Shown in pieces: positions 57,412 through 64,000 of a stretch of DNA of 64,000 nucleotides; within the stretch, counting starts at the first letter, position 1; each line of letters opens with the position of its first letter. The notes below the pieces were generated by a model that ran no database searches, was not told the origin of the DNA, and was given only the letters and a program-made list of their open reading frames with translations. The stretch is taken from contig JAUZSF010000005.1 in NCBI GenBank assembly GCA_030949705.1, positions 62,001 through 126,000 of the forward strand, written 5' to 3'. Source of the DNA: Robiginitomaculum sp. Its GTDB lineage: Bacteria; Pseudomonadota; Alphaproteobacteria; Caulobacterales; Maricaulaceae. Both the position numbers and the translations under genes were made by a program.

Positions 57412-58289
57412 TTAAATTCAGAATAGACTCCTATGGTTTCCAGTTGATCCATAAATGTCTTGAGCCGGTTTGGCAGTTCTGGGTGTCTCTCGCGCATGGC
57501 ATTAAAGAATTGCTCAGATGTGATTGATATTCTAGCGCTGGGTAAAGATGACATGGGAGGGGCTTTTACGGTTCTAATTTCAGTCCTCTGATCATCAATG
57601 CGAACAATTCCTCGTTCAACGATGAAAGTCTTGGCCAATATGCTTGGTACGATCAGGTAGTCATTATCGTTTTGACCGACACCAAATACCGCTAATGTGA
57701 CCAAAGCAAACGTGAAGTGAAAACCGGCGTGTAATTGCAGTCCTTCGACCAAATTTTCCAGATTGGTATTAGTCCCATCGCCAACTACTAGGACTACAAT
57801 CCGTCCGTTTTTTAAATTGATGTTCACTGCATCAACAAAATTAGGTTCGGCCAACACGTCTGCATCACCAAAAAGGTCATAGAGCTTTTCAGGTTTCTCT
57901 CCGCAGAATTTTGATTTCAATACAGCCTTTTCTAAGGCCTCATAGTCCATACTGAATAGAGCAGTGGCGTAATCAAGAGCCTGAGCAATGACGGTACGAC
58001 GCATTTCGGGGTTCCGCCACAGTTTGACCTCTGCTATCACGATATCACCGTCAGGCGTCATGAAAACATTATCAAGAAAGCCGCAGGGAAGGGCCAATTC
58101 CATGCACACGGGGACTAGTTCCTGTAGCGCGGGTTCGATTTGGTCCATTGGTAGGCAACACGGATGGCGGTGCAGTAAATTCTGCAACCAGTCTTCATCA
58201 AAAGGGCTGTCCGTGCCGCCAATTTGTATTCTCTTAAGAGGCCCCGAAGCATCTCCCTTGATAGCTACTGGAATTCCGTTCGCTTTCAT
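57405..58289 (-). CDS. PD-(D/E)XK nuclease-like protein, 3' end altered by IS insertion
   Basis: The 294-residue product contains LPCGFLDNVFMTPDGDIVIA followed by EVKLWRNPEMRRTVIAQALD: an Asp, then E-x-K, then Gln with a following DYA, the arrangement of PD-(D/E)XK nucleases. The C-terminal region has a helical stretch with PSARISITSEQFFNAMRERH. The final Lys-Val and the stop come from the insertion sequence. Without it the frame would read on about 14 residues (KKSLNFKWEPPIGKPVNL) to a natural stop. No partner methylase is visible. The gene is AT-rich relative to its surroundings, which suggests transfer. Role unknown. Confidence 0.65.
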   Translation of the reverse strand: MKANGIPVAIKGDASGPLKRIQIGGTDSPFDEDWLQNLLHRHPCCLPMDQIEPALQELVPVCMELALPCGFLDNVFMTPDGDIVIAEVKLWRNPEMRRTVIAQALDYATALFSMDYEALEKAVLKSKFCGEKPEKLYDLFGDADVLAEPNFVDAVNINLKNGRIVVLVVGDGTNTNLENLVEGLQLHAGFHFTFALVTLAVFGVGQNDNDYLIVPSILAKTFIVERGIVRIDDQRTEIRTVKAPPMSSLPSARISITSEQFFNAMRERHPELPNRLKTFMDQLETIGVYSEFKV

Positions 58290-58298
58290 CTTAAAGCC

Positions 58299-59708
58299 CT
58301 AAAGCGCCTTGTTGATCTCCTCGACCATTTTTTTGGCGTCCGAAAGCAGCATCATGGTGTTGTCACGGAAAAAGAGCGGATTTTCGATGCCCGCATAGCC
58401 CGCGCCCAGGGACCGTTTGATAAACATCACCGTGCCGGCCTCCCAGACTTTCAGGACCGGCATGCCATAAATGGGTGAGGAGGGATCATCCTCGGCCGCC
58501 GGATTGGTGACATCATTGGCGCCAATGACAAAGGCCACATCGGCGGAGCCAAATTCGGAATTGATATCTTCCAGCTCGAATACATCATCATAGGGCACAT
58601 CGGCTTCGGCCAGCAGCACATTCATATGGCCTGGCATGCGCCCGGCCACCGGGTGAATGGCGTATTTAACCTCAACCCCTTCTTCTTTGAGCTTAACCGC
58701 CATTTCTTTAAGTGCATGCTGTGCCTGGGCCACGGCCATGCCATAGCCGGGCACGATGATCACCTTGCCGGCATTTTTCATGATAAAGGCGGCATCTTCG
58801 GCGGCGCCGCGCTTCACCGTGCGCTCGATGCCGTCATCCTCGGCAGCGGCCGCCGTTTCACCAAAGCCGCCCATGATGACGGAAATGAATGAGCGGTTCA
58901 TGCCCTTGCACATAATGTAGGAAAGGATCGCCCCCGACGAGCCCACCAGCGCGCCGGTGATCAACAGGGCCGTGTTTTCCAGCGTAAAGCCGAGCGCCGC
59001 GGCAGCCCAACCGGAATAGGAGTTCAGCATGCTGACCACCACCGGCATGTCGGCGCCGCCAATGGGAATGATCAGCAGCACCCCAAAGATGAGCGCCACC
59101 AGGGTGAGGATCCAGAAAAGCGATTGCGCCGAAGCGCCTACCCCATGAGTGCCGATCAGCATAAAGACCAACACCACCGCGCCGCCCACCAGGGCCAGAT
59201 TGATGGCATGGCGCATGGGCAGCATGATCGGCTTGCCGGACATATTGCCGTTCAGTTTGGCAAAGGCGATCACCGATCCGGAAAACGTCACAGCGCCGAT
59301 AAAGACACCCAAAGAGAGCTCGATCAAAGACTGCATGTGCAGCGAGCCATCGGCATTGTTAATGCCAAAGGCCTCGGGCGCATAAAGCGCGGCGGCGGCC
59401 ACAAATACGGCGGCCATGCCCACTAAAGAGTGAAAGGCGGCGACCAGTTGCGGCATGGCAGTCATGGCAATGCGCCGGGCAATCACCGCCCCGACGGTGC
59501 CCCCCAGGGCCAGTCCGCCCAAAATCATCACCAGAGACCCAAATTCAATACGAATGCTAAACAGCGTAGTCAGGATGGCAATGGCCATGCCGGCCATGCC
59601 GTAAACATTGCCGCGCCGGGCGGTTTCCGGGCTGGAAAGGCCGCGCAAGGCCTGAATAAAGAGGACCCCGGAGACGAGATAAAGAAAGGCAGCGAGATTG
59701 GCACTCAT
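58299..59708 (-). CDS. pntB: NAD(P) transhydrogenase subunit beta
   Basis: PntB forms the proton channel and NADP-binding half of transhydrogenase, which makes NADPH at the expense of the proton gradient. In 469 residues it has about nine spans, then the soluble domain with VIIVPGYGMAVAQAQHALKE, YAIHPVAGRMPGHMNVLLAE, FVIGANDVTNPAAEDDPSSP and KRSLGAGYAGIENPLFF. It follows pntAB after six bases; the three genes form an operon. Confidence 0.96.
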   Translation of the reverse strand: MSANLAAFLYLVSGVLFIQALRGLSSPETARRGNVYGMAGMAIAILTTLFSIRIEFGSLVMILGGLALGGTVGAVIARRIAMTAMPQLVAAFHSLVGMAAVFVAAAALYAPEAFGINNADGSLHMQSLIELSLGVFIGAVTFSGSVIAFAKLNGNMSGKPIMLPMRHAINLALVGGAVVLVFMLIGTHGVGASAQSLFWILTLVALIFGVLLIIPIGGADMPVVVSMLNSYSGWAAAALGFTLENTALLITGALVGSSGAILSYIMCKGMNRSFISVIMGGFGETAAAAEDDGIERTVKRGAAEDAAFIMKNAGKVIIVPGYGMAVAQAQHALKEMAVKLKEEGVEVKYAIHPVAGRMPGHMNVLLAEADVPYDDVFELEDINSEFGSADVAFVIGANDVTNPAAEDDPSSPIYGMPVLKVWEAGTVMFIKRSLGAGYAGIENPLFFRDNTMMLLSDAKKMVEEINKAL

Positions 59709-59714
59709 AGCAGA

Positions 59715-60056
59715 TCAGCCCTTCTTCTTATACATGGCCAGCATGCGCTGGGTGACCAGAAAGCCACCAAAAATATTTACCGACGCCAGGGTGATGGCGA
59801 TAAAACCAAACAGCCGCGTCATGCCAAAGGCGGCCTTGACCTCGGCATCCGATCCCATAAAGGCATGGGCCGAGGCGGCGATCAGCGCACCGACAATGAT
59901 CACCGAGGAAATGGCGTTGGTGACCGCCATTAACGGCGTATGCAAAGCGGGGGTGACGCTCCAGACCACGAAATAGCCGACAAAACAGGCCAGTGTGAAA
60001 ATAGCCAGTCGAAAAACAAACGGGTCTACCGTTACCGCTGAGGCAATTGCGAGCAT
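59715..60056 (-). CDS. pntAB: NAD(P) transhydrogenase subunit alpha part 2
   Basis: The 113-residue membrane subunit has four hydrophobic segments (RLAIFTLACFVGYFVVWSVT; AISSVIIVGALIAASAHAF; LFGFIAITLASVNIFGGFLV) and the TPALHTPLMAVTNAISS motif of the domain II alpha half. It starts one base after the pntAA stop and precedes pntB, the normal three-gene arrangement of alphaproteobacteria. Confidence 0.95.
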   Translation of the reverse strand: MLAIASAVTVDPFVFRLAIFTLACFVGYFVVWSVTPALHTPLMAVTNAISSVIIVGALIAASAHAFMGSDAEVKAAFGMTRLFGFIAITLASVNIFGGFLVTQRMLAMYKKKG

Positions 60057-60057
60057 G

Positions 60058-61407
60058 TCAGCTCTCCTTTGGCTTGGGTTTGGCTTTGGTGGCCGCGCGC
60101 TTCGGCGCAGGTTTTTTGGCGGCTGGTTTTTTTGCTGTTGCTTTCTTGGCCGCGGGTTTTTTAGCCGCAGTTTTGGGGGCCGCCGCCTTTTTAGGGGCAG
60201 CCTTGGTGGTGGATTTCTTGGCCGCCGCCGGTTTCTTCGTGGCGGCTTTCTTTACCGCTGCCTTTTTGGCTGCCGGCGTCTTAGCGGCAAAGGCCTCGTT
60301 GGTGATCTTGCCCGCGCGGGTCAGATTGGCACCGGTGACAATTTCATCATCCCAATGGGGCGCATATTCGCCTTTTTCGCCACTCAAAAGCGGCAAGAAG
60401 TTCAGCAGGTTTTTGGCATAAAGCGCCGTGGTGGCCGCGGCCAGCCGGGCCGGTAAATTGGTAAATCCCGCAATGGTCACGCCGTGTTTGACAATGGTTT
60501 TGCCCGCTTGGGTCAAGGTGCAATTGCCGCCGCGTTCGGCCGCCATGTCAATAATGATGGCCCCCGGCGGCATGGCCTTGACCATGGCTTCGTCCACCAG
60601 TTTGGGGGCGGGCCGGCCGGGGATCAGCGCGGTGGTGATCACAATATCCTGTTTGGCAATATGCTTGGCAACCAGCTCGGCCTGTTTCTTCTGATATTCC
60701 GCCGACATCTGTTTGGCGTAACCGCCGGCGGTTTCGGCGGCCTTGAACTCTTCATCCTCGACGGCGATAAATTTTGCCCCCAATGAGGCCACCTGTTCCT
60801 TGGCCGCGGGGCGCACATCGGTGGCCGTAACGATCGCCCCCAGGCGACGGGCCGTGGCAATGGCCTGCAGGCCAGCCACCCCGGCCCCCATGATAAAGGC
60901 TTTGGCCGGCGCCACGGTACCTGCGGCGGTCATCATCATCGGCAGGGCCTTGCCAAAAAGGGCCGCGGCCTCAATAACGGCGCGATAACCGGCCAGATTG
61001 GATTGGCTGGAAAGCGCATCCATGGACTGGGCGCGCGAAATACGCGGTATGAATTCCATGGCGTAAAGGTCTATGCCTTTGGTGGCGCAGGTGCGTACGA
61101 AGGCGGTGTCATCAAAGGGGTCCAGCAGACCGGCAATGCCTGCCCCTTTTTTCAGGCCCGCCAGGACAGTTGACCCCGGGCGGCGTACACAGAGCAGTAT
61201 ATCTGCCCCTTTAAGGGCTGCCGTCGCGGTTTTGGCGATATTGGCCCCGGCCTCTTTATATTGGGTATCGGATATGCTCGCCCCGGTTCCGGCTCCGGTC
61301 TCTATGGTCACGCCGTGACCGGCGGCAATAAACTTTTTGACGGTTTCCGGCGTGGCTGCCACGCGGGTCTCGCCTGTAATTCGTTCCTTGAGAACGGCCA
61401 GCTTCAT
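60058..61407 (-). CDS. pntAA: NAD(P) transhydrogenase subunit alpha part 1 with histone-like tail
   Basis: Soluble NADH-binding subunit. ATG 61407 (AAGGTGGG upstream) gives 449 residues. Residues 1 to about 372 are normal: MKLAVLKERITGETRVAATP, the RQD-like and Rossmann region FIMGAGVAGLQAIATARRLG, and VTGANLTRAGKITNEAF. From about residue 373 a tail of about 77 residues is made almost wholly of Lys, Ala, Pro and Thr (AAKKPAAKKATAKKPAAKKP and similar), like the C-terminal domain of histone H1. The frame is continuous to the stop, one base before pntAB. Typical family members end near residue 375-385. Confidence 0.93.
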   Translation of the reverse strand: MKLAVLKERITGETRVAATPETVKKFIAAGHGVTIETGAGTGASISDTQYKEAGANIAKTATAALKGADILLCVRRPGSTVLAGLKKGAGIAGLLDPFDDTAFVRTCATKGIDLYAMEFIPRISRAQSMDALSSQSNLAGYRAVIEAAALFGKALPMMMTAAGTVAPAKAFIMGAGVAGLQAIATARRLGAIVTATDVRPAAKEQVASLGAKFIAVEDEEFKAAETAGGYAKQMSAEYQKKQAELVAKHIAKQDIVITTALIPGRPAPKLVDEAMVKAMPPGAIIIDMAAERGGNCTLTQAGKTIVKHGVTIAGFTNLPARLAAATTALYAKNLLNFLPLLSGEKGEYAPHWDDEIVTGANLTRAGKITNEAFAAKTPAAKKAAVKKAATKKPAAAKKSTTKAAPKKAAAPKTAAKKPAAKKATAKKPAAKKPAPKRAATKAKPKPKES

Positions 61408-61510
61408 AATGCCCACCTTTACGCAAATGATGAGGATGAGCTTGCTTCAATTCGCCCCAGACGCAAAGTCTTTTTTTGAGGGATTATAAAAAATTCGGGG
61501 GCGATGGGGA

Positions 61511-61783
61511 TCAGGCGACGCCAATGCGCGGCGGCCCGCCCTTGTCAGCCTGGGATTTACCAAACGCGGTGTCCAGTATTTTGGTGGAATCCATGGCCAA
61601 TTGAATGGCCTCGGTCAAATGTTCCAATATCAGTACATTATTGGCCAGCACATGCATGGCCTCAGGACGCTGATCATTGGCAATTTTGGTGCAGCGATGC
61701 AAAATATCACCACGAATATTGATCAGCAGATCTTCAAGTTTACTGCCGGCTGGATTTTCTTCCGATACCAAAAAACGGGTCAT
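61511..61783 (-). CDS. Conserved small protein next to pnt
   Basis: ATG 61783 with AAGGAGAGG 5 bases upstream gives a 90-residue protein: RFLVSEENPAGSKLEDLLIN, NDQRPEAMHVLANNVLILEH, LTEAIQLAMDSTKILDTAFG and an ending GPPRIGVA. It has no signal peptide or membrane span and is mainly helical. It is 103 bases upstream of pntAA on the same strand and probably belongs to the same transcript. From memory such short proteins recur beside pntA in alphaproteobacteria; their role is unknown. Confidence 0.72.
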   Translation of the reverse strand: MTRFLVSEENPAGSKLEDLLINIRGDILHRCTKIANDQRPEAMHVLANNVLILEHLTEAIQLAMDSTKILDTAFGKSQADKGGPPRIGVA

Positions 61784-61931
61784 TGGCCTCTCCTTGATTA
61801 CGCCCAAAACAATCATGAACCATGGGCGTTAAGGATTTGCTGACAGGGGTGCAATGAAGGCGCGCGTGCGGATTTTGCTTGTGGTAAAACCGCGATAATG
61901 GTGAGGTAGGCGCAATGGATGGAGAAAAATC

Positions 61932-62213
61932 ATGAGTGGACGCATTGGTGCCACCGCGGCGGCGGTATTGCTGGAGGGCTGGACCCCTCAAACCAAACGG
62001 GATGCCATTTGCAAGACGTTTGAGTTTTCCGATTTCAGTGGTGCTTTTGCCTTCATGGCCCGGGTGGCAATGAAGGCCGAACAAATGGATCATCACCCGG
62101 AATGGTTCAATGTCTATAACCGGGTCGAAGTGACCCTGGCCACCCACGACGCCGATGGTGTAACCGACAAGGATGTGGAACTGGCGCTGTTCATGGACGA
62201 AATCGCTTCATGA
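61932..62213 (+). CDS. phhB: 4a-hydroxytetrahydrobiopterin dehydratase (pterin-4a-carbinolamine dehydratase)
   Basis: This enzyme regenerates the pterin cofactor of aromatic hydroxylases; it also has a dimerisation-cofactor fold (DCoH). The 93-residue protein shows [20 protein letters not shown], the active-site [20 protein letters not shown] (HHP) and the late [15 protein letters not shown]. Its stop overlaps the start of the SDR fragment (ATGA). Confidence 0.9.
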   Translation: MSGRIGATAAAVLLEGWTPQTKRDAICKTFEFSDFSGAFAFMARVAMKAEQMDHHPEWFNVYNRVEVTLATHDADGVTDKDVELALFMDEIAS

Positions 62214-62329
62214 GTGCGCCTTTGGTGCTCATCACCGGGGCGTCAGGCGGCATTGGCGAAGCCTTGGCCCTGCAATTTGCCCGTCATGGTTATTATGTGG
62301 CACCGGTAAAGCGCCTGCAAACACAATAA
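62210..62329 (+). pseudogene. Truncated short-chain dehydrogenase fragment
   Basis: Starting in the phhB stop (ATGA), 39 codons encode VLITGASGGIGEALALQFAR and HGYYVAPV, then an unrelated KRLQTQ and TAA. The first 33 residues are the beta-alpha-beta start of an SDR with the TGxxxGIG motif; the rest of the enzyme is missing. It looks like the 5' end of a gene cut by a deletion, whose coupling to phhB is preserved. It differs from the full SDR that starts 37 bases later. Confidence 0.6.
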
Positions 62330-62366
62330 CCAATTTACAATCAACAAAACAAAAAAGGAAAAGAGC

Positions 62367-63149
62367 ATGACGGGACGGCTAGAGGGAAAACGCGCGGTGA
62401 TTACCGGGGCGGCATCGGGTCTGGGGGCGGCGATTGCCCGCATGTTTGCGGCGCAAGGCGCCCAGGTGGCGCTGACCGATATCAATCTGGATGGCGTCAA
62501 AGCCATGGCAGACAGCATTAATGGCAAATTTCAGGGCGCCGCCGCGGCCTTTGAACATGATGTGGCGGACGAACAAAGCTGGAAAGACGTGGTGGCCGCT
62601 GCCGATAAGGCGCTGGGCGGTTTTAATGTGCTGGTCAACAATGCCGGCATTGGCTCGATGGCCTCGGTCGAGGATGAAAGCTTTGAGATGTGGAAACGGG
62701 TGATGGCCGTGGACGCGGATTCGGTGTTTCTGGGCTGTAAATATGCACTGGGCGTGATGAAGCATCATGGTCCCGGCTCGATCATCAATATCTCCTCCAT
62801 TGCCGGGCTTTATGCGGCGGGCAATATGAGCGCCTATAACGCCGCCAAGGCGGCGGTCTGGCTGCTCTCCAAATCCGTGGCTCTGCACTGCGCCAGCCAG
62901 GGCTATGACATTCGTTCCAATTCGGTCCACCCGGTATTTATCAAAACCCCCATTCTGGATGGCATTGGCCCGGCGATTGGCGCCAAGGATAATGATGACC
63001 TGTACAACAAGCTGGCCCGCGGCATTCCGCTGCGCCGGATCGGCGAGCCCGATGACATTGCCTATGCGGCAGTGTTTCTGGCCTCGGACGAATCCAAATT
63101 TATCACCGGCATCGAGCTTAAAATCGATGGCGGTATGAGCGCCCAGTAA
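62367..63149 (+). CDS. SDR family oxidoreductase
   Basis: The 260-residue NAD(P) enzyme has TGRLEGKRAVITGAASGLGA (TGxxxGxG), NVLVNNAGIGSMASVED (NNAG), the catalytic ISSIAGLYAAGNMSAYNAAK (S, YxxxK) and an ending FITGIELKIDGGMSAQ. This is the classical SDR layout, close to cyclopentanol or 3-hydroxysteroid dehydrogenases. Substrate unknown. A ribosome site AAAAGGAAAAG precedes the ATG. Confidence 0.9.
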   Translation: MTGRLEGKRAVITGAASGLGAAIARMFAAQGAQVALTDINLDGVKAMADSINGKFQGAAAAFEHDVADEQSWKDVVAAADKALGGFNVLVNNAGIGSMASVEDESFEMWKRVMAVDADSVFLGCKYALGVMKHHGPGSIINISSIAGLYAAGNMSAYNAAKAAVWLLSKSVALHCASQGYDIRSNSVHPVFIKTPILDGIGPAIGAKDNDDLYNKLARGIPLRRIGEPDDIAYAAVFLASDESKFITGIELKIDGGMSAQ

Positions 63150-63938
63150 ACGGGCTTTCCTCCTCAGAGCCTGCCCCGGACTGGATCCGGGGATGAGGTT
63201 TGCATATTATTCTCTACCTCATACTGAGGTGTCCTGAGGGGGTGGGCGCAGCACCCCGAAGGGCCTCGGAGTACGGAGATGTAAATTCATTCATCCTTCG
63301 AGGCTCACTGCGTTCGCACCTCAGGATGAGGGTCTTGTTCCTTTAACGACCGCCTCATACTGAGGTGGCGCGTAGCGCCCTCGAAGTATGGGTGGCACTA
63401 TACCCCACCAGCGCCCCTGTGGGACAAGGTTTTGCTATCCCCATCCCAAAAGCATCGCACCGGCATGGAGACAAGCTCTTTCCTCTCCCGGGCGGGAGAG
63501 GAATAAGGTGAGGGGGCATAGGCTTAAGGACAGAACCCTGACTTTGATTCACAAGCCCCTCACCCCGACCCTCTCCCCAGGGAGAGGGAGAAATCCCCCG
63601 CATAATACGTTTGAGGGTCAAAGAGGGTCATGCCTTACCCCTGGGCCGCCCATCACTTACCCCTTAAATACCCCTGAATGCGAAAAAACGGACCCTGAAA
63701 CGCCCCTCCTTTATCCCTTTTTATCCCTATGTGTCCCTCGAAAAAGCGGGGATAAAACGAGGTTATCCCCATCGCGTTCAGGAGGGGTAAAATCGAACCA
63801 TTTGAAAAGAAGGCCATGTGCTCATATAGGCCAAAGGCCGATAGCACAAAAATCATGTGCTCATATAGCGAGGCTTGCCGTCGCGCCCTTCGAGGCCGCT
63901 TTGCGGCGCCTCAGGATGAGGAACACAAGAGTAAAAAA
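63150..63938. repeat. Palindromic repeat-rich intergenic region
   Basis: About 790 bases without a gene. Four related palindromic units of the CCTCA-TACTGAGG / TCGAAGGATGA type occur at about 63216-63280, 63291-63332, 63352-63394 and 63886-63921, in alternating orientation. A second pair of palindromic units of the CCTCTCCC/GGGAGAGG type lies at 63483-63517 and 63556-63588 in inverse orientation. CATGTGCTCATATAG is repeated directly at 63816-63830 and 63854-63868. These are REP-like elements; longer frames crossing them have no ribosome site. Confidence 0.75.
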
Positions 63939-64000
63939 TGGTGGGCGATACTGGGATTGAACCAGTGACCCCTACAATGTCAATGTAGTGCTCTCCCGCT
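63939..64000 (-). tRNA. tRNA-Val(GAC), 5' end outside the window
   Basis: The minus strand reads, from the window edge, a D-loop part AGCGGGAGAGC, an anticodon stem-loop CTACA-TTGACAT-TGTAG with anticodon GAC (valine), a T-arm around GGTTCAATCC, and the acceptor end CGCC-CACCA. CCA is encoded (63941-63939). Only the first dozen bases are missing. Confidence 0.9.

Noticed and set aside
63388..63960. 190-residue plus-strand frame
   Set aside because: It runs through the REP-like repeats (typical LTPTLSPGRGR translation of such units) into the tRNA-Val gene, with no ribosome site.

Overview
The window is a chromosomal segment of an alphaproteobacterium. Supporting evidence: the aroK-aroB-CNNM transporter block, three-gene alphaproteobacterial-type pnt genes (pntAA, pntAB, pntB), a YerC/TrpR-like gene leading the his operon, two very large TonB-dependent receptors of the kind common in Caulobacterales, Sphingomonadales and Kordiimonadales, and a conserved small protein beside pntA. 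The order cannot be fixed from sequence alone. Base composition is moderately GC-rich, with AT-richer islands at the insertion sequences and the nuclease-like gene near 57-58 kb.

Layout. 1-7 kb: shikimate genes (aroK, aroB), a truncated CNNM-type transporter, and divergently a membrane microprotein, an exported protein and xerD, then a DUF3775 and a Yip1-like protein. 7-16.9 kb: threonine aldolase with a TetR regulator, an ammonium transporter, ftsK, lolA, a candidate small RNA, xthA, dapB, a membrane protein and a GNAT enzyme. 17-22.2 kb: dnaK-dnaJ with a heat-shock-like promoter, alkB and formaldehyde dehydrogenase. 22-38.4 kb (accessory): two TonB-dependent receptors around an exported protein, a TPR/aspartyl-hydroxylase-like protein and a lipoprotein; a decayed IS5-family element; a DUF3667 protein; and an oligopeptide ABC system (oppA, oppB, oppC) split by a paralogue of the exported protein. 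38.6-46.4 kb: an exported DUF442 phosphatase-like protein, an ATP-grasp-like protein, an MBL hydrolase, lepB, an acyltransferase and an exported S9 peptidase. 46.4-56 kb: a compact histidine operon (yerC-hisG-hisD-hisCB-hisH-hisA-hisF-hisIE) and a divergent lysC-lysA fusion. 56-58.3 kb: an intact IS5-family element inserted into the 3' end of a nuclease-like gene, next to a small frameshifted gene. 58.3-63.2 kb: pnt transhydrogenase, a conserved small protein, phhB, an SDR fragment and an SDR enzyme. 63.2-64 kb: non-coding palindromic repeats and the 3' part of a tRNA-Val(GAC).

How genes work together. The his operon covers the pathway from ATP plus PRPP to histidine except a dedicated histidinol-phosphate phosphatase. 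lysCA and dapB supply the first step, the DHDP reductase step and the last step of lysine synthesis. DnaK/DnaJ form a chaperone pair. The TonB receptors, OppABC and the exported peptidase suggest a lifestyle of scavenging peptides or other large substrates.

Sequence quality or decay. Single-base frame breaks interrupt dnaK (two), dapB, the DUF3667 gene and the small gene at 56.2 kb. Three lie in A or T homopolymers with one base too many. Because dnaK and dapB are normally essential, these look more like base-calling errors than true pseudogenes, but the sequence alone cannot decide.
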